Made by a program: the position numbers and the translations under genes. From assembly GCA_963681505.1 (NCBI GenBank), contig OY811974.1:7836239-7900238 (forward strand): 64,000 bases of DNA, written 5' to 3'. The stretch comes from Eunapius fragilis (lineage: Eukaryota; Porifera; Demospongiae; Spongillida; Spongillidae). This document shows, one piece after another, positions 1 through 11,700 of this stretch. Each line of letters starts with the position of its first letter. The stretch's first letter is position 1. Below the pieces are notes generated by a model that did no database searches, was not told where the DNA came from, and saw nothing but the letters and a program-made list of their open reading frames with translations.

Positions 1-1199
1 CCTCCAACACTGGCGATATCCGCTTGGTCAGACAATTCCCTTGAGCTGAGAGAATCTTTGAGTTCCACCCCCACTCGGTTTGCCCGGATCTGATCTGAGT
101 GCCGCTTCCACAGACCCCCATTATCACACTGAACCTCATATGTCTTGGTACCCACAGCTGCCATGACTACCCCAGACTGTCACCTGGAATGCCCCGGCCG
201 GTAATCCCTCACCAGTACTTTCTCCCCCAGTTTGAATATGTGCTCAATAGCAGCTGAACGGGACATCACCTGTCGGGTGGAGGCCTTCAGTGTTGTTCCC
301 CGTAGATCAGGTTTTAGCAGGTGTAAGCGACTATGCAAGTCCTGTCCAATCATGAGTAAAGCCGGTGATGTCTCAGTGCTTGCATGACGGGCATTCTGAT
401 ACTGCAACAGGAAGCTAGCTAGATGGTGTTGCAACGATTTTTCCTTGCATTTGGATACTTTCAACGCCTGTTTCAGCGTTTGTACAAAACGTTTTGCTAG
501 GCCATTTGTAGCCGGGTGATAAGAACTAGACTTTAGGTGCTTAATGTTGTTTACACTCATGAACCGATCAAACTCTTGTGACACAAACTGTGGTCCATTG
601 TCTGACACTACTTGCTGTGGAATCCCCCACCTCGCAAATACACTGCGCAACTGGTCCACTGTAGTCTGCGTTGTGGTATTTGGCATCTCTAACACCTCCG
701 GCCATTTTGAGTATGCATCTACCACTATTAAGAACATCCTCCCTTCCACTGGACCTGCAAAATCAATGGGCACTCTCCGCCAAGGCCCTTCAGGGTACTC
801 CCAAGGGTGGATCGGTGTCAGTTTTGGATCCTGTTTCATCCGTTGACACCCACTGCAGCATTGCGTAGTCTGCTCAATATCCCTGTCCAGGGTAGGCCAC
901 CACACATGCGCCCGGGCCAAAGCCTTCATTTTGACAGTCCCCAGATGTCCCCCGTGTAGCTCATCCAACACTTTGGACTGGTATTTCTGAGGGATTAGTA
1001 CCCTCATTCCCCACATCAGACACCCCTGTTCTATAGACAACTCATGGCGTCTGTCGGAGTATGGCTTTAGTTCATCTGGCACTAAGGTGGGCCAACCAGA
1101 TTGCACATACATGAATACTTTCGAAAGTCGGAGGTCCCAGGATGTAGCTTGTTTGAGGCAATCAGCAGTCACTGGTAAGTATTCAATTTGTTTCACCAT
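1..1199 (-). pseudogene. integrase of Gypsy element 1
   Basis: The integrase has the HHCC zinc domain (HGGHLGTVKMKALARAHVWW...CCSGCQ), then the DDE core with first Asp in PIDFAGPVEGR, second in VVSDNGPQF, and third acidic position in the SYHPATNGLAKRFVQTLKQ segment, where relatives have Glu and this copy reads Ala-Lys. It therefore seems to have lost the catalytic Glu. A TGA at 182-180 interrupts the C-terminal region; in the same frame the sequence continues to base 1 with a recognisable TYEVQ...WKRHSDQI segment. It would insert the cDNA into the genome. Confidence 0.88.
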
Positions 1200-1217
1200 G
1201 AAGTCCTCAACATCCCC

Positions 1218-1687
1218 TTAATCATCCATCTCCTGCCCCCCTTCCTCTGTCTGCATTGGTAACCGTGAGAGAGCATCAGCATTTGAATGTTGAGTGGTCC
1301 CTCGGTATTTAATACTGTAACTGTACATCAACAGAAAGAGTGCCTGCCTTTGGGGTCTTGAAGCGGCAGTTGCTGACATGGGTCTCTGTGGGCTGAATAT
1401 GGTTGTTAATGGCTGGTGAACTGTGATAAGTGTGAAATGAAGTCCAAAGAGGTACTGATGGAACAGTTTCACCCCCCATACGACGGCCAAGGCCTCCTTA
1501 TCAATTTGCGAGTAGTTTTTTTCAGCTGAAGACAACGTTCGCAATGCATAAGCAATGGTTGTTCAGTCCCATTGGAGAGAACATGAGATAAGACTGCCCC
1601 CAATCCGTAAGGGCTCGCATCAAAAGCTAAGGTCACTGCAAGAGCTGGCTTGAAATGAGTTAGGACCGTCTCGGAAGCCATCAACTG
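1218..1687 (-). pseudogene. RNase H of Gypsy element 1, frameshifted
   Basis: The RNase H start is seen as LAFDASPYGLGAVLSH near 1,620, carrying the first catalytic Asp. The frame changes near 1,545 and continues as LSSAEKNYSQIDKEALAVVW and SIKYRGTTQHSNADALSRLP, the usual end of the RNase H/tether region. A TAA at 1220-1218 then lies in frame before integrase. RNase H would remove the RNA strand during reverse transcription. Two separate lesions inactivate it here. Confidence 0.85.
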
Positions 1688-2700
1688 CTAGACGTCTTGG
1701 GAGGCTTGCATGCAGTTCTCTGTCCACTCCCACTTGACCCCCTTCTGCAACATATGATGTAGAGGAGCTAACTTGTGTGAGAGGTTGGGCAGGAATTGGT
1801 GATAATAATTGACCATACCCAAAAATGCTCTCAACTGTGTGAGATTGTCCGGTTGAGGGGCTTCCACCACTGCCTGTATTGTCTCTGGCGTTTTATGCAG
1901 CCCAGCACCATCCACGCGGAACCCACAATATGTAATCGCTGGTTGAAGGAAACTGCATTTCTTCTTGTTCAGTGTGAGGTTATATAGAGTTAGCCTCTCT
2001 AGGACTTGCTCCAACAACCTTAAGTGTTCTTCCATTGAGGACCCTGCCACAATAATATCGTCGAGCAGACCCTGCGTTTTCAGGATTCCCACCAGGACTT
2101 TTTCCATGGCACGTTGCCAGATAGCTGGGGCTGACGCAATACCAAAAGCTAACCGATTGAAACGATAGAGACCTTTATGAGTGTTGATGGTCGTGAATTC
2201 CCTTGATTCTTCTTCCAATTCCATCTGTAGATACGCAGACTGTAGATCAATCTTGCTGAAGACAATGCTGTCCTCCAATGTGGCTAAAATATCTTCGACA
2301 CGAGGAAGAGGATACTGGTCTACCTTAAAGAAAGGGTTTACAGTCACCCTGAAACCCCCACATATCCGAACAGAACCATCAGGCTTGGGAACAACCACAA
2401 TAGGAGAGGCCCACTCGCTCCACGAGATGGGTGATAAAGCACCCATGCTAACCATTCATTCCAGCTCCAGTTCTACCTTATGCCTCAAACTATAAGGTAC
2501 TGGTCGGGCCTTCATGAAGATGGGTGACGTGTCTTCCTTCATAGTAAGTTGGGCTGCAATTCGGGACAGTTTTCCAAGTTCCTCTCGGAAAAGCCCTGGG
2601 TATTTCCTTAACACCCTCTCGGTCCCCTGTTGACCAGCCTTGTCTGGAGCCTGGCTAACAGTTAGCTCCTTGATGTGGTACCAGTTAATAGGCACCTTGG
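1688..2700 (-). pseudogene. reverse transcriptase of Gypsy element 1, with nonsense codons
   Basis: RT landmarks run in order: SWSEWASPIVVVPKPDGSVR, FSKIDLQSAYLQMELEEES, RLAFGIASAPAIWQRAMEKV, the catalytic pair in LLDDIIVAG (usually YLDD or YVDD, so one position is altered), and FLGMVNYYHQFLPNLSHKLA in the connection. A TGA at 2458-2456 sits in frame immediately before the SWSEWASP segment, in a position where relatives have an ordinary codon. A TAG at 1690-1688 separates RT from RNase H, also in frame. RT would copy the genomic RNA in the particle. It cannot be translated through in this copy. Confidence 0.9.
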
Positions 2701-3060
2701 ACAACCAGTTCCGACCCATCAGAGGTGGTCCCAGACTATCCACAACTAGCAGTGGTAACCGCACTTCTGTCTTTCCTTTCTTCACTTGGACAATGATCTG
2801 CCCATGCAAGGGGAGTGGTTCCCCAGTGTATGTCTTCAAGCGTGCCGTTGTCCTCTTTAGGGGTATGTGGTTGAACTGCCTTTGGTAGATTGTGTATGGC
2901 AGAAGGAAAACTGCTGTCCCGTATCCAATTCCATCTGGATTGATGCCCCTTCCACCTGCACTGTGACGAATACTGGGGCACTTGTTTTCAATTGTTCTGC
3001 TCCAATCCCTTGTATTCCTTCTTTCTCTATGGCTTCATCTTCTTCCTCCTTGGGGTGTGG
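2700..3060 (-). pseudogene. aspartic protease region of Gypsy element 1, frameshifted
   Basis: The retropepsin active-site motif is visible as MELDTG near 2,920. About ten bases later the reading frame changes; the following segment (YTIYQRQFNHIPLKRTT) is legible only in another frame. The second retropepsin landmark, LGPPLMGRNWL near 2,710, is present. The enzyme would cleave the Gag-Pol polyprotein. It starts in a different frame from gag, which can be natural in LTR elements, but the break just after DTG is a lesion. Confidence 0.8.
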
Positions 3061-3789
3061 CTTCATCCACCTTTTTAACCCTGTGTGATGGCTTCTTGAA
3101 CCTGTTTTCCCTCTGCTTCTTCCTACATGCTCGCTCGATGTGCCCGAGTTTGTGACAGTATCGGCATTCTTCCTTGAGAGCCCAACAAGTTTGCGAATTA
3201 TGTTGGCCCTCACAACGATAGCAGCGTTCCGTCTTCTTAGGCACTTGATGTACCTCAACTGCTGTTCCCGATTCATGGAACTGGGCCGCATCCCTTGTGG
3301 CTCTTTCTGCCATTTCTGCTTCCTCCAGAGCCAGTGCATATGTCAAATTCTTCATAGTAAGTAATCGCCTCTGGACCTTTTCGTTCTTCATTCCACACAC
3401 AAACCGATCCCATAGAGTGTCAGCCAGACCTGCCCCAAACTCGCAATGTTCTGCTAGCTTTTGTAAATTTGCCGCATAGACTTTAATAGGTTCCTCTTCT
3501 TTCTGTTCCCACTTGTGGAACCGGAAGCGTTCAACTATTACGAGGGGTTTGGGTGTTAAATGGGCAGTAAGAGCATCTGTTAGCTGTTTGAACGTTTTGT
3601 CCATAAGTTTCGCGGGTGCTATCAACGCTCGCAAAAGGCCAAACGTCTCTCGCCCTACACAGCACAGGAACGTGTCCCGCTTCTTGTCGTCTGCTACGTC
3701 ATTCGCCAGCATTGTAGCCTTTCCAAAAAAGACCCCCAATCCTCGGTAGAAGAATCGGACTCACCGATCTTGCCTATCGCAGCCGCCAT
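3035..3789 (-). pseudogene. gag: gag of Gypsy element 1, frameshifted
   Basis: A start codon at 3789-3787 opens a Gag N-terminus (MAAAIGKIGE...EDWGSFLERL). The frame changes near 3,720 and then continues as capsid-like sequence (LANDVADDKKRDTFLCCVG) to the stop at 3035. Two zinc knuckles near the C-terminus, CYRCEGQHNSQTC and CRYCHKLGHIERAC, are the RNA-binding nucleocapsid signature. Gag would package the element RNA in cytoplasmic particles. The length of about 250 residues suits this Gypsy group. The frameshift separates the N-terminal segment from the rest, so this copy cannot make full Gag. Confidence 0.85.
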
Positions 3790-3830
3790 ATCGTCGTATG
3801 CTTTAACAGGAATCCCACCCTCGTCGCCAC

Positions 3831-3970
3831 TGTGAAGTTCGCACAACACGATGATAGTGGATTCTCAAATCAACCTGTTAGCACGCTACAATCCAAAATG
3901 TTCTATATCACGCACACCACACCCACTCCCTAATATTAGTTACTATTGTTCACAATGTCTGTACTCCACA
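3831..3970 (-). repeat. 5' LTR of Gypsy element 1 (140 bp)
   Basis: On the minus strand this starts TGTGGAGTAC and ends GAACTTCACA, giving the TG...CA ends expected of an LTR. A primer-site-like TGGCGACGAGG follows within two bases of its inner end, and gag begins about 40 bp further on. Its outer end falls exactly where the reading frame of the interrupted RT stops making sense. The partner LTR lies outside the window, so the length is inferred from these borders and not from a matched pair. Confidence 0.75.
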
Positions 3971-4559
3971 CCCTTGATAAGGTCCAAGGTACTAATGAAC
4001 TTTGCTTGACCGACTCGATCCAATACTAGTATAGTTCATCAACCCGGGGCATTGGGTACGCATCAGATTTGGACACACTGTTTAGTCTTCGGAAATCGAC
4101 GCAGAAACGCAATGTTCCATCTTTCTTCTTCAGTAGTTCTATCGGGGAGGACCAATCGCTCATAGATTTCTCAACAATGCCGTGCTTCTCCATCTCCTCG
4201 TGCTCCCTTTTCACGATGTCCCAATAGGCATGAGGTAGGCGATATGGCAATAACTTGACGGGTCTCGCAACTCCAGTCTCGACCTTGTGTTCCACCAGCT
4301 TAGTCACACCAGGCAGATTACTCATGATATCTTCGAACTCAGCCCTCAACTCATTTAACTCTCTACTCTGTTTCGGCATCAGGTATTCGTTGATCTGAGG
4401 TTCCTCAACATCCTCCCTCCATAACGGGATCTCCTCTTCTGCTTCGACCTCATCGGCCATCAGACACATCGTGGTAGGGGTGTTCCACGCCTTTAACATG
4501 TTGACCTGAAAGACACGCTTTCGCTTTTTCTTGTCGCTCATGTCAATCTGATAGGTCAC
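3971..4559 (-). pseudogene. N-terminal reverse transcriptase of the Gmr1-like element
   Basis: The frame continues from the integrase C-terminus (RVFQVNMLKAWNTPTT) through a linker into RT: VEHKVETGVARPVKLLPYRL, HGIVEKSMSDWSSPIELLKK, KDGTLRFCVDFRRLNSVSKS, DAYPMPRVDEL. A small indel near 4,030 changes frame, and RT can be followed as QAKFISTLDLIKG to 3971, where the LTR of Gypsy element 1 begins. The catalytic DD segment lies outside the window. Confidence 0.88.
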
Positions 4560-5240
4560 CGGGGTGACTTTTGCCTTGACACAGTAGGGTCCTTCTCATT
4601 GTGCAGTCAGCTTGCTGCATGGTCGTGGTGGGTAGAAGAACTAACACCTGATCTCCTTCGTTGAACTCCCTCTCCCTCGCATTTCGATCGTACCATCTCT
4701 TCTGCTCCATCTGCGCCTCCTTACAGTCTCACTTACAAGCTCCGTCATCCTTGCGGGTTTCTGCTGCACCGTCAGTACGTAGGATACGACACTTTCACCA
4801 CTGTACTTACTAGACGTCCAGGATTCTCGCAAGATGTCGAGTGGACCTCTTACATGTCGGCCATACATCAGCTCAAATGGTGAAAAGCCGGTAGACGCCT
4901 GGGGTACTTCACGATAGGCGAACAGCTGATATGGAAGTAGTTTGTCCCAGTCCTTTCCCTCCTTGGCTGTCTTCCAAAGCATGGACTTCAGCGTCCCATT
5001 AAACCTTTCGACCATGCCGTCTGTCTTATGGGTGGTAAGGGCTGGGGTCACTCCTTATCGGTCGAACGTGCAGCAGGCGGTAGAGTTCACCGGCTTAATA
5101 GCTTCGACGTGAAGTTCGTCTCCTGATCAGTGAGGATTTCTCTCGGGACTCCCACACGTGCAAACATGGTTACAAGTTCTTCTGCCACATGCTCCGCATC
5201 AACTGTCGTCATGGGTATCACTTCCGGGTAGCGAGTGGCA
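4560..5240 (-). pseudogene. integrase core and C-terminus of the Gmr1-like element (fragment 3 of 3)
   Basis: It resumes at ATRYPEVIPMTTVDAEHVAE and contains the second catalytic Asp (EILTDQETNFTSKLL) and the Glu region (TDGMVERFNGTLKSML), then STGFSPFELMYGRHVRGPLD. A GPY-type module (EGPYCVKAKVTPVTYQ) lies at 4,595-4,560, immediately before RT. Several frame changes (near 5,090, 5,050 and 4,620) and a TGA where relatives have Trp before EGPY show decay. Confidence 0.85.
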
Positions 5241-5448
5241 TACACTGTTAAAGAATAAGGCCCGAGGGGTGTTACAGCCCAGGGGGTGTTTTGGTAACAC
5301 ACAAGGGTGTTCAGCTTACATCTATGAGTGTTGACAAAGTATGCTAGGATGTTAGCAACGTACCCCACCGATAATGGGGTGTTAAGACATTATAAAGGTG
5401 TGCTATCATAACACTGATTTACCGCATTACACCCCAGTATATAGGGTT

Positions 5449-8400
5449 TGTCACACGAATTTTTGTCCTACGTAATTTTTATCCGTGGGACTAAAAGTTT
5501 TTATCCTAGGACAAAAAGTTTCAGAGACTTTTTATCCCTAGGATAAAAGGTTTCTGAAACTTTCTGTCCCACTCTAAAAACTTTCTGTCCCACTCTAAAA
5601 CGTTTTGTATTTAATGTCACCTGTTAAAACAGATGATAAAACCGGTGTACACATGAGATATCGATATAATGACTATGCTTACACTGTTTCAAATGGTTAT
5701 TGGCTTAGTATTGAAACTAGTGATTCAAATTACATAAGCACATATAATCATAATCAAAGCTGATTCAAATCCTTTTAACAGTTTCAAAGTGGTTGAACAC
5801 ATTAGTGATATATATACATTCATTGTGATGGATGTTAGCTTCTGTTTCACATGTATGAAATGCATGCTTTTGCCATTTGTTAATCTTTCCACAAGGTCCA
5901 TAGACATAGATTGTGGTTTGAAGTAATAAGACTGAAGCAATTATTTTAATTTCTGTAGCCCATGTACCCAGTAACTGTATCTTTGACTGTTCTATGTAAG
6001 TATCCATTGTTTCACCATCATTAATAAGGCAGGACAATTGAGGATTTGCTGCGTTATCAATCATGTAGGTTGTAGTAACCAGTAAGCGAACTTCTTGATG
6101 ATAGTCCTGTGAACCAGTAAGTGAAAATGAATGTGCTCGAAAAAAGCAATTACCATCAGGAACAATTCTGGTTGTTGAAGATGGACAGTGGTTCACTGAA
6201 ACCATATTACATGTGTAGTGTGATGTTCCATGTTTCCATGAATGTATGGGAGCCCGAGTAAATTGCAATGATCTTTTTGCCATTCCTTACATACAGGTAT
6301 GTAACAAATTTGAGATATTTGCTCATTTTCAACTGCATCTATATGTATGCCATCTGATAAATTTTCATCTGTTTCCTCCAAACATCGAAGCACATTATCT
6401 TCTGGTACTGGTATGCCATTCTTAGGTTCACTTGGTTGCAATAAGTTCTCAATAGTAACTTCCTTGTCACAGCAAAATGTCCTTTTGTTATATATCCATA
6501 GGCATAAGTCATCAAGATCTGATCCATCCATTAAAAAATACATGTTTCCAAGCACATTCACAGACTTCAATGCGATGTCACAAGATTTTAACCAAATTTT
6601 AATCAGTTCATTAGCTTTCACCACATTGTATGATGCATCAATGTATGAGCTAACTTTCTTGTTAAATTTTTTAAATTCATCCTGCAGGTTCTCATTAACA
6701 ATAATGAAGCTACCACAAAATACTTCCCTTAATGAAGTGTATCCATAACATTCTCTGAACTCAGTCCACAAAGAAACAGCTAGATCCTTGCTTAGTGCGT
6801 ATTCTCCGTCTTGTACATTCAGCAGAGTTTCCTGTTAAATAATGTAATAGTACATAAAAATGGTTGATATGCAAATTTGCAACTTACATCAAAATATTCA
6901 TCATCCTCATTAGCTTCATACCTTTGTGTGCAAGCTCCTGACCTCCATAATCGCAATAAACTTGAAGAGTACAGCAGCTCTTTAAGTATTGCATCACCTG
7001 TAGCATTCTGTGGAACAGTGTTTTCATTCTGCATGATATCATCTCTGTCCTGTCCACTTAAATCTTCAGAAATGCCTTCATGGGAAGTGGAATCTTTTTT
7101 AACAGTGTGATGTTTCTTCATGGACAGATAGGATGCCTTATGTTCAGCTGATGCTTTATGTGTCAAAGTATGTTCTATCTGTTCCAAAAACACTTGCAAA
7201 TGATCTCCATGAACACGATCTACCTTTCCATTGTCACACCTTTTCACCAAGAAAAGACCCTTTCCTTTATTACTTCATATGGGCCCAGCCATTTTGGATC
7301 AAGAGCACCTCCTGCTCGCTTTTTGCGCCTGAAGTCCTTCTTCAATACCTTATCTCCAATGGCAAAATGAGGCCTTTTGCCCCTCTTTCTGCTGTAATTA
7401 ATCTTCTGTATTTTTTGGGCATTTATCACATTTCTCTTCACATTCTCCAGAATCTCCTTTCTTGCATTGGTTAAGTATACATGACAATAATCCTAAACAA
7501 TTAAGAAAATTCTTATATAGTTTTTAAAGTTACATGTATTTACTTACCCTGTCTTGCTGAGTATCTGGATTCTCATAGTCATACAACAATTTTTCTCCTT
7601 CCTCATTATATGACAGTTCAATAGGCAATATTGCTTTTCTCCCAAACATGACTTCAAAGGGCGAATAAAGGGAAGAAGCATGTTTTCCAGTGTTGTAGGC
7701 AAACACATGACAGTCAATATAGACATCCCAATCTTCCTTTTTCTCATTCACAAATTTGACAATCATGTTCTTCAAGGTTTGATTCCATCTTTCATCTAAG
7801 CCGTTGGCCTATATAGGTAATGGTGCATGGCTGATAGCATTTATGAAATAATAAAGTATAGTATAAGTTATACCTGAGGATGATAAGGTGTCGTGAAGTG
7901 CCTCTTAATACCTAACAGCTCTGTCATCTCTTTGTCTAAACTATTTCTGAATTCCTTGCCTTGATCTGTTGTAAGCAGCTTTGGGAGTCCCATTCTCATG
8001 AAAATCTAAAACATATGCGCAAACACATGCAAATAACAAACACCATAAGTAGAATATTAGGATACCTTCAGCAGAGAAGCAGCAACGCCGGTAGCATGCT
8101 TACTTGGAAGGGGCACAGCATCTACCCATTTAGTGTAGTAGTCTGAAAGTGTAAGGATAAACCTATTGCCGCTGGAAGAAGCAGGAGTAATAGGGCCAAT
8201 AAAGTCAATCCCCACATGATACCACGGTGAATGAATTGGGACTGGATGCAGCTCAGGTTGAGAGGAAAGTGGCTTCCTACTTGATTTTTGACAGACATCA
8301 CAAGCAGCAATCTGTATAGTGCATTAGTGATTAAATCCCAGTACACAATTTGAGCGTCAACGAGCAAAAGATCAACAACAAAAAAAAACTTACCATGCTC

Positions 8401-8910
8401 TTCACATCCCTCAGGATGCCAAACCTTTCTTTGATTCTGGCCACTGTTTTAGTGACCCCAAAATGGCCTGAAGTAACATCCACGTGACAAGCCTGTGCAA
8501 CCCGCATCTGTTCAGTTCGGTTCTGTATATATCTCACAGTAACTTCCTACGCCAAACAGTACAAAATAACAAAGCTTCGCGGCTAATGCGTGTGTTTGTA
8601 CCTGTTTTCCTCCTTTCTTAACGCGGTAGAATAGGTTGCCTCCCTTCACTGAAAACCTTTCCGCCCTTTTTCTGATCTGTCTTTTTCTCGTGCCAGAACA
8701 TCCCTTTGGATAACTGTTCTGAACCAGGTAAGCGTACACATCGTCCACTAAGGCATCTTCGTCAGAATCACAGTCAGACATAGCTCTCTACCACGTGCGT
8801 TTATAGCGATATATAACGAGCGGACAAAAAATTTCAGTAACGGACAAAAAGTTTCTGAAATTTTTTGACCTAGGATAATAATTTTCAGGCGGACAAAATT
8901 TTTCGTGACA
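5449..8910 (-). mobile_element. Ginger1-type DNA transposon with OTU domain
   Basis: The ends are TGTCACACGAATTTTTGTCC and its inverse GGACAAAATTTTTCGTGACA, continuing as imperfect inverted repeats of roughly 100-120 bp that contain repeated TTTTTGTCC/GGACAAAAA and CCTAGGATAA motifs. Comparison with element B shows the empty site. Flanks are GGTT and GCTT, a four-base near-match. The encoded protein has a Gypsy-like integrase with GPY module and a C-terminal OTU domain, the arrangement described for Ginger1 transposons. Published Ginger1 duplications are CCGG or CCGT, so the flank here is unlike the standard. Confidence 0.88.
5765..8781 (-). pseudogene. Ginger1 integrase-like transposase with OTU domain, seven exons, two frameshifts
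   Basis: Predicted exons (minus): 8781-8602, 8546-8394, 8311-8066, 8005-7874, 7808-7548, 7492-6888, 6831-5765, all with GT/AG borders and all phase 0. Domains in order: an acidic N-terminus with NSYPKGC (the YP motif region), HHCC zinc domain (HVDVTSGHFGVTK...ACDVCQKS), core with first Asp in VGIDFIGPI, second in LTTDQGKEFRN, Glu in ANGLDERWNQTL, GPY module (PKWLGPYEVIKER), a linker, then OTU (IVPDGNCFFRAHSF, with the DGNC catalytic Cys, and the His region NVFNHFETV). Exons 6 and 7 are each one base out of frame (near 7,258 and 6,190-6,260). It is otherwise well preserved, about 880 residues. Confidence 0.87.
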
Positions 8911-9490
8911 GCTTCCCAGCCTTTTTTAAATTTATAATTACTTTTTGACGGATTGAGGGCGTTGTTTGCGAGGATGACAAACGGCAGCCGATCTGGACTT
9001 ATAAAGCCGAACATTATCTTAACGGTATGCACGCACACAACTTACGAGTACTTAACGCCTAACATACGCTGGCCTTGGCACGCGGGCGTTCGTCAGTAAT
9101 GGATCTGTAGTAGACTATGTCGTGAAGCTAATGCGTTTGTATACGTGCATGTTTAACTTCGCTTTGTCGAACGTGAAATTATGGTATAAAGCCTCGCTGT
9201 GTTTATGAAGTCTTGCCTGCAGTGTTCATGTATGTGCCGCGCGCGGTGTTTATACAAAGGTGACCAGTACTTGCGTATACCATAGCTTAATATGCAAGCA
9301 GCATGCAAGCTTGTTTATTATCCTGCATGCCGCTTTGTGTTGAGAGTGAATGTTAAGTTGCACGGCTTGGGCAGTAACGGTGTATTAAAATCCATCTGAA
9401 TTCTATTTAGACCACACTCTAGTAAAATGACATGGGAACATATACTTAATACAATGTCAGACACAAGTATTTTCATATTCCAATGCTTGA

Positions 9491-9679
<189 letters not shown>

Positions 9680-9759
9680 TAGGCCTCAAATTATTTTACC
9701 AGTCAGCTTGACATGGGTGTATGCTAACAGTTATGCAGCTACATATGTCTACTTAAGAC

Positions 9760-11700
9760 AAACATGAAAATATGCTGGATGAAATCGAATGCTACCCACC
9801 TGCTTTAAGGGTAGGCTACCAGTGACAGAGTTTGGACACATTTTTTAGTGACTCTTGTACAGGGTTAAAAATTGTTGTCATGGCAATGCTGAAGGTTGCC
9901 ATGGGGAAATCATGTGATTCGGATGTGTGGGTCTCCATGGAGATCATGTGATGGTGTGATCTGATTGAAAGGTGAGTCAATAGCTGGGTAGGATTTCATT
10001 TTCACATGTACAGAAGACTGTCACCCTATTCATCACTAAAGGTAGCCAGCCATGGAGGGGATCATGTGACATGGATATGTATGATCTCCATGGAGATCAT
10101 GTGGTTGTGTGGGCATAAGAGCCTTTCTTCATGCAGGGCATCTGGGGGCATGGCTTTCTTCATGCGTCCAAAGATCTCACAGTCTAGACAATGACAACTA
10201 TGACCACCTCCCAGAGTGTCGTGAGGACTCCCCCTCCTCCTCCTCCTTCTCCACTTCACCTTCCATGACAGAGGGAGGAACCAATCACTGAGTCCACTGG
10301 AGACATGTAAGACCACACCCACCAACTTAAGGGTAGGGTTGTATGCTGTAGGAGAGTGCAGGGACTGTACCACAGGGAAGGTTTGGGGCTGGTGCCACTA
10401 AACTGTAAGTAAAAAAATGTTTCCATTAATTAAATTAATTTATTAGTACTGCAACTTGAGGTACAAATTCATGAGGGTGTACTGGTTAGGTGGTAGTGTG
10501 GGTTGACTTATTAGTATGTGTGGGTATGCTTGTTAGTATGTGTGGGCATACTGGTTAGGAGACTGTGGGTGTGGTTGTGTAGGTGAACTGGTTAATGACT
10601 GTATGGGCGTGGTTGAGTGTCTCAACACATCTTCCTCCTCCCCATCTCACGGGGATGCTACCTTCATGCAGCGGAGGTCATGAAATATGCTGGATGAAAT
10701 CGAAAGCTACCCACCTGCTATAAGGGTAGGCTACTAGTGACAGAGTTTGGAGGCATTTTTTAATGACTCTTGTACAGGGTTAAAAATCATTGTCATGGCA
10801 ATGCTGAAGGTTTCCATTGTGATTCGGATGTGTGGGTCTCCATGGAGATCATGTGATGGGTGTGATCTGATTGAAAGTTGAGTAAATAGCTGGGTAGGGT
10901 TTCATTTTCACATGTACAGAAGACTGTCACCCTATTCATCACTAAAGGTAGCCATGGAGGGGATCACGTGACATGGATGTGTATGGTTTCCATGGAGATC
11001 ATGTGGTTGTGTGGGCATAGTGGTTAGGGGACTGTGGGTATATTTGTGTTGTTGAACTGGTTAAGAGACTGTATAGGTGTGGTTGAGTGTCTCAACGCTC
11101 CCTCCACAGGGATTCATGCTGGGGAGGTCATCCCCTCCAAGACCAAGGATCCCTACCCCCAATTGCATATGGAGGGAGTTGGTGTGGATGGGGTTAAATC
11201 ATCTTTGGCACATGTGAGCAAGATAAACGACCTGATAAACGTAATGTCGCCGTCACCTCCACCCCCTCCCTCACTCAAGGAGAACAGGTGTTGGCCACCT
11301 CCTAACCTCAGGCCCATAAGTTCCAAGTCGGCTGCCTTGCAATGCCCTATGGTCCAGGTGTACCAGCGAAGTCTGGGAACCTCCTGTAACATCACGACCC
11401 ATGTGGACAACCATTCACCCCTCACCTCCACCTCTGAAAAGCTAGCGGAGCCTGTTCGGAAGAGATTCCCTCCTCCCAGGGTGTCGTGAGGACTCCCCCT
11501 CCTCCTCCTCCACTTCACCTCCCATGACAGAGGGAGGAACCAAATCACTGAGTCCACTGGAGACGTGTACTGGTTAGGGTAGTAGTGTGGGTCAACTTGT
11601 TCATATGTGTGGGCATGCTGGTTAGTATGTGTGGGCATCACTGGTAAGTATGCGTGGGCATACTGGTTAGGAAACTGTGTGTGTGGCCCCCTCCAAGAGC
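9760..11700. repeat. two long direct repeats inside element A
   Basis: A block starting AAATATGCTGGATGAAATCG occurs at about 9,769 and again at 10,683, followed in both by the same series (ACCCACCTGC..AAGGGTAGGCTA, ATCATGTGATG, CATGTACAGAAGACTGTCACC). The copies differ by indels of up to several hundred bases. Acceptor-like CCTCCACAG|GGATTCATG near 11,110 suggests the unit includes an exon border. No domain was recognised in its short open frames. Confidence 0.75.

Larger units (their letters stand above)
1..3970 (-). mobile_element. Ty3/Gypsy retrotransposon 1 (5' LTR to integrase), truncated by window edge
   Basis: Reading leftward from its 5' LTR, the element shows gag with two zinc knuckles, aspartic protease, reverse transcriptase, RNase H and integrase. 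This is the ordinary Gypsy order and resembles the K02A2.6-like elements common in invertebrates. The LTR lies directly against reverse-transcriptase sequence of another retrotransposon at 3971, so element 1 inserted into that gene. The 3' LTR must lie to the left of base 1. Four in-frame stop codons and at least three frameshifts show that it is dead as read here. The five bases next to the LTR (3971-3975) should reappear beyond the missing 3' LTR. Confidence 0.9.
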
